Source: Chara braunii (lineage: Eukaryota > Streptophyta > Charophyceae > Charales > Characeae). Taken from it: DNA of 28,597 nucleotides. Shown in pieces: positions 8,020 through 17,302 of the stretch (its first letter is position 1; each line of letters starts with the position of its first letter). The notes under the pieces were generated by a model, which searched no databases, was not told where the DNA came from, and was given only the letters and a program-made list of their open reading frames with translations. The stretch lies in NCBI GenBank assembly GCA_003427395.1, contig BFEA01000604.1:443098-471694 (forward strand). Reading direction: 5' to 3'. Made by a program: the position numbers and the translations under genes.

Positions 8020-8780
8020 CTGGGTATTGGCACAGGGAAGGTACCGCGAAGTGGTGATGAGCTTGAGAGTGGTGTGAGTGCGATGCCGTAGTGGCGTAGT
8101 GAAATTGGGGGTGTGCGCCGACGACGCTGAGATGTTGTCAGATTACTGGGAGATGGTTGTATGTTGAGAGTGTGTCGCGGCAAGCGAGTGTTCTAGGTAG
8201 TGGTGTGGATCGCTTTACTTTTACGGGGGATCCGTTGTTGACGATTATCTTTTATGGAGTGCGATTTTACACAGTCTTCTTGAGTGGACCGTCTCTTCAA
8301 TTTCACTCAAGGAAAGTTTGACTCAGACCCTTCACACCTGTGTGAACCCACACTTGCTTGACCCTGTTCTTTGAATGTTCGCCGAAGAGGTATAGGAAGT
8401 TGTGTTTTGTCTGCACGTGTGAATGAAAGTTTGACGTGAGTTTGAATTGCATTGTTTTCTTTTGAACTTGCTGTTCGATCAGATGTGTGGATAGGTAGAA
8501 GGGTGCCTAAAAAAAGGGAATCCAACAATGTCAATGGCAATGAGAGAATGATGTTTGTTTTTTGTCGCTCACTTGTATGTATGCTGAAGGAATAGGAAGT
8601 CAGTAGACGGCGAGAAAACGAAGCGATCACACAAACGAGAAGAAGTGATTTGGACATAGACTTTTTTTTTTTTTTTTCCCCTGAGGTTACCCATTCTTTC
8701 TCGAATGACCCTCTTTGTCTATGCCCGTCTGTCTGAATGATTTTTTTTTCTCCTGTAATCTTTTTTTTCGGTCTAAGTTA
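8020..8780. other. No gene recognised
   Basis: Mostly GT-rich unique sequence without long frames. GACATAGAC (8653-8661) and GTCTATGCC (8717-8725) form a near-perfect inverted repeat (one mismatch) flanking a T-run that starts at 8662. Confidence 0.6.
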
Positions 8781-8784
8781 CCCT

Positions 8785-9020
8785 TGACGTCAGGCGGCAA
8801 AGGACCATTTTGCCTGCCGTGGTAAACGTCTTTCCCTTTCCTAGGAGGTATCTGAGGCGGGGTTTCGCTGCCTTAGGGGCCAGCCCTGCTATCGACTCAG
8901 AGTGGACCGCTTATGCGAGGGGATACCATGCTGTTGTGGTGGAGCCAACCTGACTTCTGAGATCCGAGGTTCACTCGGGCGAGGACGAGGGGTGTTCCAT
9001 ACCACCTCCTAGGGAAAGGA
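8785..9020. repeat. Multi-branched inverted-repeat structure
   Basis: CCTAGGAGG at 8840-8848 and CCTCCTAGG at 9005-9013 are the core of ~20-bp arms with small gaps. Inside are CTGAGGC/GCCTTAG (8852-8876, one G-T pair) and CCGAG/CTCGG (8964-8978). Just before, GACGTCAGGCGGCAAA pairs imperfectly with TTTTGCCTGCC plus ACGTC to about 8830. It would fold as a long arm with two side hairpins. Confidence 0.6.
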
Positions 9021-9067
9021 CATACGCCTATTCACGAAAGGGCCTAAAGATTCTTGACGCCTCGCAT

Positions 9068-9096
9068 TAAGGGGAGCTGCCATGGCAAACCCCTTA
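9068..9096. repeat. 7-bp hairpin containing a TGCCATGGCA palindrome
   Basis: TAAGGGG and CCCCTTA are perfect. The loop holds the palindrome TGCCATGGCA. Another hairpin, CCTCGC/GCGAGG, lies at 9204-9223. Confidence 0.8.
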
Positions 9097-9229
9097 GTGG
9101 TCATTTTAGGGGCCACTTGTGCATGGAGAACTGAGCCACAAGAAGCTCGGTTCATGGTTACTAGTTGGAACAGAGCGCGGTTAGGCTCTCTCGTCGTGGT
9201 TGGCCTCGCCACAAGAAGCGAGGACCAAT

Positions 9230-9820
9230 AGCGTCAATATGACGAGCAAGGCTTGGACAGCTAGAGTCGGGAATGACCCTACGCAGCAGGGCCAATGAGG
9301 GTCAGGAGGACAAAGCAACCAACAAAATTTGAAATCGGGTCCTTGACCTTAATGGGGCATCTGGTGTTCGACTGTTCAAGTTGATCGTTGACTTGTACAG
9401 TAGTAGCCGAAATACTTGCAGATGGCATTCACACCAAAGTTAGAGTGAGAGCGTGATCATCATTAGAGCGATAGCATCTTCTTTGCTTGCAGTCAGTGTG
9501 GTATGGAATGAAAGAACTTGGCAACACATCTCATCAAGTCGAAAAGTTGTGTCAGCCTAGCCATTTGGCAGGCAGAGTGGAGATATTTTGGTTAGACGTC
9601 ATTCGAGCATTGCCCCGCATATTAGTCTTCCTTTGATCCTATTATTGATAAGTGTAGTTGACCTTTGTCGTATGCATGATTGTATAAGTCAACTCAAGTT
9701 GACCTGAGTCTTCTTTTGAAAGTGTTTTGTCTGATTAACTCTTGATTGTCTTTGAGAGAAGGGACTAGGATCGCTCAAAGTTTTCCTTACGCTTGGAATA
9801 TCACGTCCTAGTCGATCGTC
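9230..9820. other. No gene recognised; two inverted repeats
   Basis: CTGTTCAAGT (9372-9381) pairs with ACTTGTACAG (9391-9400) with one mismatch. GTCAACT-CA-AGTTGAC spans 9688-9703. The small open frames have no supporting features. Confidence 0.6.
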
Positions 9821-9827
9821 GTACGTT

Positions 9828-9860
9828 CCGATTCCTGGGAGATCAGTGCCCCAGGATCGG
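9828..9860. repeat. Bulged hairpin
   Basis: CCGATTCCTGGG and CCCAGGATCGG pair except for one bulged T. GTCGT and ACGAC outside extend the stem with a larger bulge. Confidence 0.8.
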
Positions 9861-10054
9861 ACGACATTCGGGTCCACTTTGGAGTTTAACCATGCGTACT
9901 TATGCTACAGCGAACGAGCAAACGCCCTCGGTCGGCCTACCTATGCAATTGCATTATAAAAGTCTTCGCATGTGGGTCGGTAGCTCGGTGGGGATACGCC
10001 CCTATGGGTGGTGATAGCCCCTTAGGGAAGGTAAGTTGTGCCCCGCGGGAACCT

Positions 10055-10156
10055 ATCCTGCCGTAGGGAACCGCAGGATGTACAACTGGCGCACTCGGCC
10101 GGAGCGGTGAAGGGTCGACACGGTGTCGGTGCGAATACCCTTATAAGGGTATCCGC
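10055..10156. repeat. Hairpin cluster with a 26-nt near-palindrome
   Basis: ATCCTGC/GCAGGAT (10055-10079), CGACAC-G-GTGTCG (10116-10128), then a 26-nt palindrome at 10131-10156 with a single mispair, centred on CCTTATAAGG. The surrounding TTTTTGCAAGCGACAG resembles the flank of the 5343 hairpin. Confidence 0.85.
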
Positions 10157-10541
10157 CCTGGTTTTTGCAAGCGACAGAAAATAGTTTGGTTTAAAGTCTA
10201 AGTATACCACGCGAGATGCAGTTGAGTCTATGGTTTACGTTGACTGAGTGGCTGATGAGAGTAGAGAGTGTGTGGGCGCGTAGACTTAAGGCGCAAGTGA
10301 TTTCTTTTTATCTTTGATGACTGAAGAGCCAGCGTGGGCGCCGACAAAATTTTAATCTTTGATTAAACTAGGATTAAATAGATTTTTGTCATTTGACTGG
10401 TGCACTTAGTGGTGACTTGTGCGTACGTGTGGAGGACGACATCGACAACATGGTGGTTCTGAAAGCGATTCGGTAGGTCTGCGCGTCGTGCAGTATTGTT
10501 TTACTTAGGTGTTCGTCAAAGCTAAACCTTGCCTTGGGGCC

Positions 10542-10657
10542 TAGCCCGATTGGTTACAACATCGGACTTTCATCAGAGAAGTTAAGGGATCGAGGCCAGC
10601 GGCGACGATGTAGGAGTATTGAAGCGGCGAGGAGTAGCCTAGGGGTTGAGAGCGCGG
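10542..10657 (+). repeat. tRNA-derived SINE-like segment
   Basis: TAGCCCGATTGG (10542-10553) is a good A box. GACTTTCA (10565-10572) and GGGATCGAGGCC (10586-10597) correspond to the anticodon loop and B box. The distance from CTTTCA to the B box is 19 nt, the same as in the 5998-6071 copy, and ACAACNNCNGACTTTCA is shared by both. A second D-arm-like TAGCCTAGGGGTTGAGAGCG follows at 10635-10654. No intact cloverleaf is present. The shared degenerate body points to one dispersed tRNA-derived family. Confidence 0.55.
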
Positions 10658-11067
10658 TGGGGCTATTCCCCTCTTGTCTTGCCGATTGGTGAAGTCGGAA
10701 CGGTACGAGCATTATATTTTTCCCTCGTTCATCATAATCTGACCATTAAAGATCTTTTATTATTTTACTATTTGACGTCATATTATTATTATTGATACGC
10801 TCCGGCGTCCCTTTCACTCAAACGCGACGCTGGATTTAGAGGCCGACACGACAGCCAAGGACCTTGGGCACGCGTCTCCTTTTGGCAGACCCATTTGGAT
10901 TTCCGCGTGTTTGGGGTATTAACAAAGTGCCTTTATTCGGTCCTCTTGAGAGAACGGACCTTAGAGTTCAACGTACATATGAGTCAGTGGGTCATTAGGC
11001 CAGCGACGCAGGTAAAACCACAACGGCCGGGCCCCCTTCTGGGGAGACGCCGTCAGCGAAGCGCCGA

Positions 11068-11126
11068 CTTACTGCAAGAAGGTTTAGGGGAGAGTATAAA
11101 AGGGGGCTGGCCATAGCTGCAGTAAG
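11068..11126 (+). promoter_or_regulatory. TATA box within a perfect 9-bp inverted repeat
   Basis: CTTACTGCA (11068-11076) and TGCAGTAAG (11118-11126) flank a 41-nt spacer that contains TATAAAAGG (11095-11103). The right arm lies where a start site would be expected (~25 nt after the TATA). No downstream gene is recognised in 11.1-14.6 kb, so the transcript would be non-coding or belong to a degraded element. Confidence 0.45.
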
Positions 11127-11129
11127 CAC

Positions 11130-14100
11130 GGTAGGGGCGCAAAGCTAGGGGTACCATAACCGAGACTGGTCTGGTACGATCAGGTAGCTGCCCGTCGGAA
11201 TTTGGGTTTACGGGCTGACCACCTACCCGCAGATTGTTTCTGAGTTGACTCTAAGGTGGTCGCCCGCTGTCGAACCGATGGACAGCCATCAAAAGATCCA
11301 GCTGCACAGGCGGCCGCAATTGGAAAGTTGGGCTAGTCAGAAAAGGTAGGGTCTGGGTGACGAGCTGTCGGGCTATTCTTACTGACCCGACTAAGTGGAA
11401 AGCGACGGAGAGGGCGCAGACAAGGAGGCTCGCAGTGGTGCAGTGTTCGTTGGCATGGGCTAGCGGGGGCGAGAGACTAATCGGACAGCCTAGTGGCCGG
11501 CTCCTCTAGAGGTGGTCTACGAGGCCGGCCAGAGCAACCGGGAAGACCACTGTGCTAAGGTGTTGGTAGATCAGAGGTAGGGAGACGAAGCAGAAGGCGA
11601 CGAGCGCTAATGTAGTAAGGTGAAGCGGAGCGGAGTGGGCAGCGTTAGACATAGCAGAGGGGCGACGAGGCACTAAGGCAGAGTACGGGCGTAACTGAAG
11701 GGAGGATGCACCCGGACAGGCAGTCACGATAGGTGCATTGGTTGGTAGAGGTGGTGAGGGAAGAAAGGCGTGGCGCTTTGCTTGGGGCGTACGGGGGAAG
11801 CACGCAGTATAGCGCTGAGAGATCCCCGACTACCAAACACAGTACACCGGAGCTAGGTGGAGAGAGGGGGACGACACGGCGGAAGGCTGGCCTATGGACC
11901 GAGCAGGCGAAGACAGGCAGCGGGGCGACTAGCAAAGGCAAAAAGGAAAAAGAATGAATGAACCCGGGTGCGATTCCGTGCCGGATGCATTCGACAGGGG
12001 AAGGAGAGTGAATCCGATCGCAGTTTTGCGTCGGGAGCATCCGAGAGATGGAGAAGATTGAGTATGGCAGAGCTAAAGTTGTGTGACTCATTCGATTCTC
12101 GACGGAATCGAGTGATTTAAAGTGTCGCGTAGGGGTTTCTAGCTATTGCGAGTGAGGTGGCAATCTTTGTTTTGGCGACAGGATAGTGGTTGGTCCATTT
12201 TAAGCGTCGGGAGCTGCGCGGTTGCCATAGCAAGCTTCGACAGAGGAGTATGAGAGAAGGAGTGGAGTGATAGGAGGATGTAGGTGAGGAGGGGATGGAG
12301 TAGAAGGTAGAGATAGGGGGTATGCGAGGAAGGCGGAGCTAAATCTGGTGTTAGTTTTAGCAAGAAGTTAGTAGGGATGAAGAACGGAGCGGAAGATTGT
12401 GCACTAAGCTATGGCGGAGCAGAAAAGGGGAACGACAGAAGTACGGAGGAGCAAAGAAACGGAGTTTCGGCCTGATCCGTGATGGAATCAGGCGAACTAA
12501 GGAGCAAGACAGGAGGGTTGAAAGATCGCAAATCCGAACGTACGATCAGAGATTGAGGAAGGGTGGCGGACGCTGCGATGTGAGAGCTACGAGCCGCGCA
12601 GGAAATGGCAGGAGTGGATATGGCAGGTTTTGGAAAACAGAGTTTTCACTCGATTTTTGCGTTGAATCGAGCAGAATAAGAGGAAAGTCTGAGGTTCTCC
12701 GGCCGGGCGAATCGAGTAATGAGATTAGATTTAGAAAGGAGTTAGCAGGGTAGAAGTCGGCAAAGAAAGCTAGTGCGTGGGATATGGCGGGAGAGGAGAC
12801 GACAGGAAGCGGAGATTCGAGATTTCACTCGAATCTTGTTGGAATGGGGTGGAGAAAGAGGATGAGTCAGGGTTTTTGACCAGTGCGAACACGATGGCTT
12901 CGATAGATCTTGGAATAAGACTTTAGATTTAGCGGCGCCGTAGTTTGGGATCACACTTGGTATATTGGGTTTTTTGCAAATGAACCTGGTCGTGGTGCTG
13001 GCCAGGTACGCTCACCTCTAAGAACGACTACTTATGGGGCAAGAGTGGTACGACGGAGGTAACACTTTCAAGCGCAACAACAGGGGCCGATTGCCGACTT
13101 AGATACTTACCTGCCGACTGCGGACTGCTTACCTCAACTGGCCAATGGAGTGTGGGAGGACAGTCGAGGAGGTTGGGGACTTACCTATTGGCCGGTGCGT
13201 TGCTCAGCAGGTAGGTGGTGGCGGTCCCTCCCAAGGAAGGCAGCAGACATAGGGATGGGGTAAGTGGATACTTATCCGACGAGCGGCACAACTGTGGTCA
13301 CGAAGGCAGGTGATAGACCAGGAATCGAGTGGGAGAGCAGGCGTGGTTTAACTAAGATACCTACATGCCACGGAAGGCCGAAGATGTGGGACGACCGGGA
13401 AGTGAGACTGCGAGAGCAGTGAGCCGTAATCGCCTGATTCGGCGACGTCGTCTCTTTCGGGCCAGGGTAATGCCCATTCCGAGGAGTGAAGGAGAAGGGA
13501 AGCGCGCAGCAGAGCCGGAAGACTTACCTACTGTCTGTTGTGTTGCTCGACCGCTGAACGGGGGAGATGTAGGAAAATTGTGAGTGGGGAGCCAACCTGT
13601 AGCCGGTACACTGCCCATCCTACCGACTCAGGTAGCATGAGTCTGGGCATGAGGTTGGAGGCCTGCATGATGGCCAGCGCGTGGCTCATCTTAACGTTTG
13701 GAGTATGTGAGGCCGCCTGGAAGGAGAGATGCACAGAGCAACGGGAGATGCATGCGCCAGGGAGAGAGAGAGGGCGTACCTAGTCTTGGAATTGCTGATT
13801 ATCAGGAAGCCAACAGGAGGTTGTGTTGGTCACCAGGGGCGTGGAGCAGTTTGCTGATTAAAATCGGCGCATGTATTGATAGTTATACATGTTGTTGAAC
13901 ATCATAGGATATGGGTCGTTGAGCACACTTGGGGATTACTGCATATGGCACTTGCATACTATTGCGCGGATTGGCTACCACATTCGGTTGGGGTGCGCAT
14001 GACACAGTGTTAGGGGTGACTACGATTGCTGAGCTAGGACGTATTGCTGCAAGCCCCAAAAATTGTCAGGAGGTCAGCAATAGACGATTTAAGTTTGTTT

Positions 14101-14640
14101 GACCAAGTTGCTACACATTCAGGCTGCCATTGCGGGGCCCTCAGGCGAGTGAAGGTATCAAGGCCCTCTCCTGAGAGTTGAGTCAGTCTCCCTCTTGTAT
14201 CTCGAGAGTCTCAAACCCCTCCTTCTGCCCGTCTTACTCTAAGTCTAGTCCTGTTATGAGAGGAAGGCGGCAGGCGGGATTGCAACCCGTAGGACCGCAG
14301 CAAGACTCTGTGGGGAGTCAGCCCACCGATTGCGGGAGCTCTGCCGGAACTCAGGAGGAGTTCTGGAGGCAGGGAACTGAGAGGTAACCACCCATCTCCC
14401 TCTATAAACCCAGATTATAGCCCCTATCTGTACTCCTTGTTATGTTTTGACTTAGTATACTGTGTGCACCCCTACTTTGACTTTCAGTTTGACTTTCAGG
14501 ACACAACCCAGACTAAGTAAAGGAATGTATGCTCAATGTCAGTTTCAGTTTAATTGTCTGACTGAAAGCACCTTGTGGGATTGCATCTGGGGGGAAGGAT
14601 GGGAGAAAGGTTGTATTGCATGAAGATTGACTGGGTCAAC
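11130..14640. other. Long purine-rich non-coding stretch
   Basis: The plus strand is G/A-rich with only short frames that show no family features. Around 12.06, 12.41, 12.62 and 12.78 kb a TATGGCRG motif recurs, each time followed by a segment built on CACTCGATT, GGAATCGAG or GCCTGAT/ATCAGGC (12470-12493). CTCGATT/AATCGAG (near 12648-12670) and CGATTC/GAATCG (near 12093-12110) can pair. CTTACCTAC-like segments repeat irregularly from 13.1 to 13.6 kb. CTATAA/TTATAG lies near 14402-14420 with a weak TATA-like core. Confidence 0.55.
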
Positions 14641-14646
14641 CAAAGT

Positions 14647-15315
14647 CTGGGCCAGTTCCATAAGTTTGGGAAGGCCCAGTGCTATGTTTATTTTGAATTG
14701 CCTGGAGAACCAGACATGTTCCATAAGTTTGGGTGGTCTGGTTGCTCTGACTTGTGAGGGCTGATTGTGAATGGCTCTTCAGGGACCAAGCACGTTCCAT
14801 AAGTTTGGGTGGCTTGGTCGCATTGTTTACTTTGGGTTTCCTTTAGTTTCTTTCTGTTTTTGGCTTTGAGAGAAATGAACCAGGCTGAGGACCAAGACAT
14901 GTTCCATAAGTTTGGGTGGTCTTGGTCCAACGCCTCGCACATGCTTGAACCAAAAGGTTATAATTTGGCTATATTTTATTACTATACTACTTATGAACAG
15001 GCTAGTGAGACAGGGTTCCATAAGTTTGGGTGGTCTGACTATAGCTTATCGCCAACTGAAGAGAGTACTAATTAAGAATAAACTTCTGGTACGAAGGGGC
15101 AGACAGAGTCTTGAGCTGAAGATGATCGGCTCAGTTATATGCTACCTCAAAAGACTAAGTGCAGATAATTATATAAATTTTGGATATTTAAACAGTTCAA
15201 GGCGACTAGGGTGGCCTAGTCACATGCCCAAGGAAGAAAAAAGTTGTTGTGCCCTGTGTTTGTGTATACTCCATGGCTGAGCTAGACATGTTCCATAAGT
15301 TTGGGTGGTCTAGCT
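14647..15315. repeat. Six hairpins with constant loop and variable complementary stems
   Basis: The loop ATGTTCCATAAGTTTGGGTG (19-21 nt, nearly invariant) occurs six times in the same orientation. Each copy is flanked by arms of a different sequence that are complementary to each other: CTGGGCC/GGCCCAG (14647-14679), AACCAGAC/GTCTGGTT (14708-14743), GACCAAGC/GCTTGGTC (14784-14819), GGACCAAGAC/GTCTTGGTCC (14889-14928), TAGTGAGAC/GTCTGACTA with one mismatch (15003-15041), AGCTAGAC/GTCTAGCT (15280-15315). Spacing is irregular (61 to 277 nt) and the sequence between copies is not repeated, so this is not an ordinary tandem array. The loop itself can form CCA/TGG around TAAGTT. A loop-less stem GACTAGG-GTGG-CCTAGTC sits at 15204-15221. 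Confidence 0.95.
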
Positions 15316-15599
15316 TTATGCCTTATGTAAGCTGGGTATAAAGGGATAAATCAGTGAAAGACTACGAACTATTGTTTGTCCAGGTTGACTTGGGGATGGT
15401 GAGAGTACTTACCTTGTGGTTTGGCTTGCATGTGGCTGAGTGAGATAACTACTTAGTCTGAGTTTCAGTTTGATAGGTAGTTGCTTTAGTTGCTTGCCAC
15501 GTGCTAGAGCCCTAGGAACTAGTTTCAATTCCTGCATTTTCTGAGCTAAGTTTTTTACTTAGATTAATTTCTGCATTTTTTGGGATCTTTTGTTATACT

Positions 15600-15960
15600 T
15601 GGCCTTGTATAAATCTTTGTAAGCCACTTTCTCTACGGGAAGCACTGCCGAAATTTCTACAAAACCAACGAGTTAGTCAGACTTTGTTTTTTTCAGGGTC
15701 TAACTTTTCTGACTTTTTGGCTTAGTAAAAATCTGAAACATCTCTTTTTATAAAGGGAGTGCTGCCCAATTTTTTGCTAATTCAGGGAGTTAGACAAAAT
15801 TAGACCTTGAAAAGTGGAAGTCACTTTAGATTCTGAACTTAGCTTTGTATAAATCTTGGAATAACACTTTCTCTACGGGAAGCGCTGCCGAAATTTCCTT
15901 AATTTAAAGGAATTAGGTTATATTTTGACAGGTGGCGATTCTGGCGATCCACTCTGTATA
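15600..15960. repeat. Diverged ~120-bp repeat, three copies
   Basis: CACTTTCTCTACGGGAAGC followed by GCTGCCGAAATTT occurs near 15625 and 15865, 240 bp apart. An intermediate, more diverged copy (CTCTTTTTATAAAGGGAGTG, then CTGCCCAATTTTT) lies half-way near 15743. TATAAATCTT or TAAAAATCT precedes each copy. Confidence 0.8.
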
Positions 15961-17196
15961 GAGGAGATTCTGCCAGGGTCTACCTTTCTTTTGGCATTTG
16001 CTTAGAGGTAGACTTAGGCTTAGTTAATTAAGATGATTTGAGTGAGATCGTGATATGGGGATTATTCTTCATGGACTTATAGATTTAGCTTGGGGGATTG
16101 ACCTGTCGTGTGTTACAGGTCTTCTTGATCGATTGATTCAGGATCTGAGATAGATTCAGCTTGATCCTACGAGGATCATCTTCTGCTATCACTGATAACA
16201 GGTCGGTTGTCGATTCATCGGTTTACGATTCAACTCCAATTCACTCCTGCCACTCGACCTAAAGGTTTGAGCCTTGTGATTTGAATTGTTTTGTTGTGTT
16301 TTCACCCGGACTTTATTTGAATGGCCATTTAAAGAAAAGTGCCGAGTATTTTATTTTGAGAGTTGCACAAAGAGTGAGCCTTGCATGGCTAAAGCGAGGG
16401 GTGTGAGTGCAGACAATGGTTGAAGTTGACCCCGTGTAGTGCTTGGATCTGTTGGTTGAATCTTTGATGTGATTGCAGGTATGTTTGGTGATTCAGACTT
16501 TGGATTTGACTGTCTGCGCCCACCTGCATATATATATATATATATATATGGCTGAGAGGAGGCCAATTGTGACTGTGAGAAGTGATCGTCCTATATTAAT
16601 AACCCTCAATATACGTAAATATATATGCCTCGAGTGTTTCGCGCGGCCTACTGGGACCACGCGTAAGGGTTAAACAGATCGTGTGTTTAAGAGAAGAGGG
16701 AGATCCCCTGTTATCCTTTGCCTTTTAGATTTTTATGGTTGGACGTTGTAGTCCGTGGCAGCCGTCAAAGTCAAACCCCTTGACTTCTTTCGAGACCCTA
16801 GGTAAAGAAGCTGGTCTCCAAGGTCGTAAGAGAGGATTGCCACCACAGGTATGAACCTGTGTACCACCACAGGTATGAACCTGTGTACCACCCACTCTCC
16901 GCACTTGTCTAACATCGAGAGATTAACCCTCAAGGCGCATGTCAACCGACACTTAAGTGTCGAATGCGGCCCTCGAGATTAACGAGCACCGCATGAGTAT
17001 GGGTAGTACATAGTACGCCATCATTGCGATCGCTTGCGTACGCTTGCATTGCGAATCGATATGAGTTAGCCCTGCGTTCGCACGGTTTTATACAAAGTCT
17101 CGCGCGCGACGCCTATCCGGTTTCCGCATCGAAAAGTTATGGGATGACTACTAAGGGATTAGAAGTGTTGTCTCGTTGTTTGTTCAATGTCGTTCT
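15961..17196. other. Non-coding, with small palindromes and an (AT)n tract
   Basis: GACCTG/CAGGTC (near 16098-16120) and TGATCCT-ACG-AGGATCA (16162-16178) are short hairpins. (AT)11 lies at 16528-16549. CACAGG-TATGAA-CCTGTG is tandemly duplicated with a 24-bp period (16844-16885). CGACACTTAAGTGTCG (16947-16962) is a perfect 16-nt palindrome. No gene is seen. Confidence 0.7.
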
Positions 17197-17231
17197 GTAT
17201 ATGTATATGTATACGTATGTGTGTGTGTGTT
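17197..17231. repeat. TA/TG microsatellite
   Basis: GTATATGTATATGTATACG followed by (TG)n lies immediately beyond the point where integrase homology of the gypsy element stops, so it may mark the deletion or recombination junction. Confidence 0.85.
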
Positions 17232-17302
17232 TTTATTTTTATGTTCTTTATAGTGGTGTGCGCGTGGTGTGTGGGATGCGTCCTAGTCGACCGACGACGG
17301 GT

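Noticed and set aside
11645-12957. Several frames of 70-148 codons in the purine-rich stretch
   Set aside because: Frames overlap on both strands, composition follows the G/A bias, and no motif or conserved start is visible.
14647-15315. CRISPR array (constant repeat, variable flank)
   Set aside because: Intervals are irregular, there are no spacers of uniform length, no cas genes, and the setting is eukaryotic.
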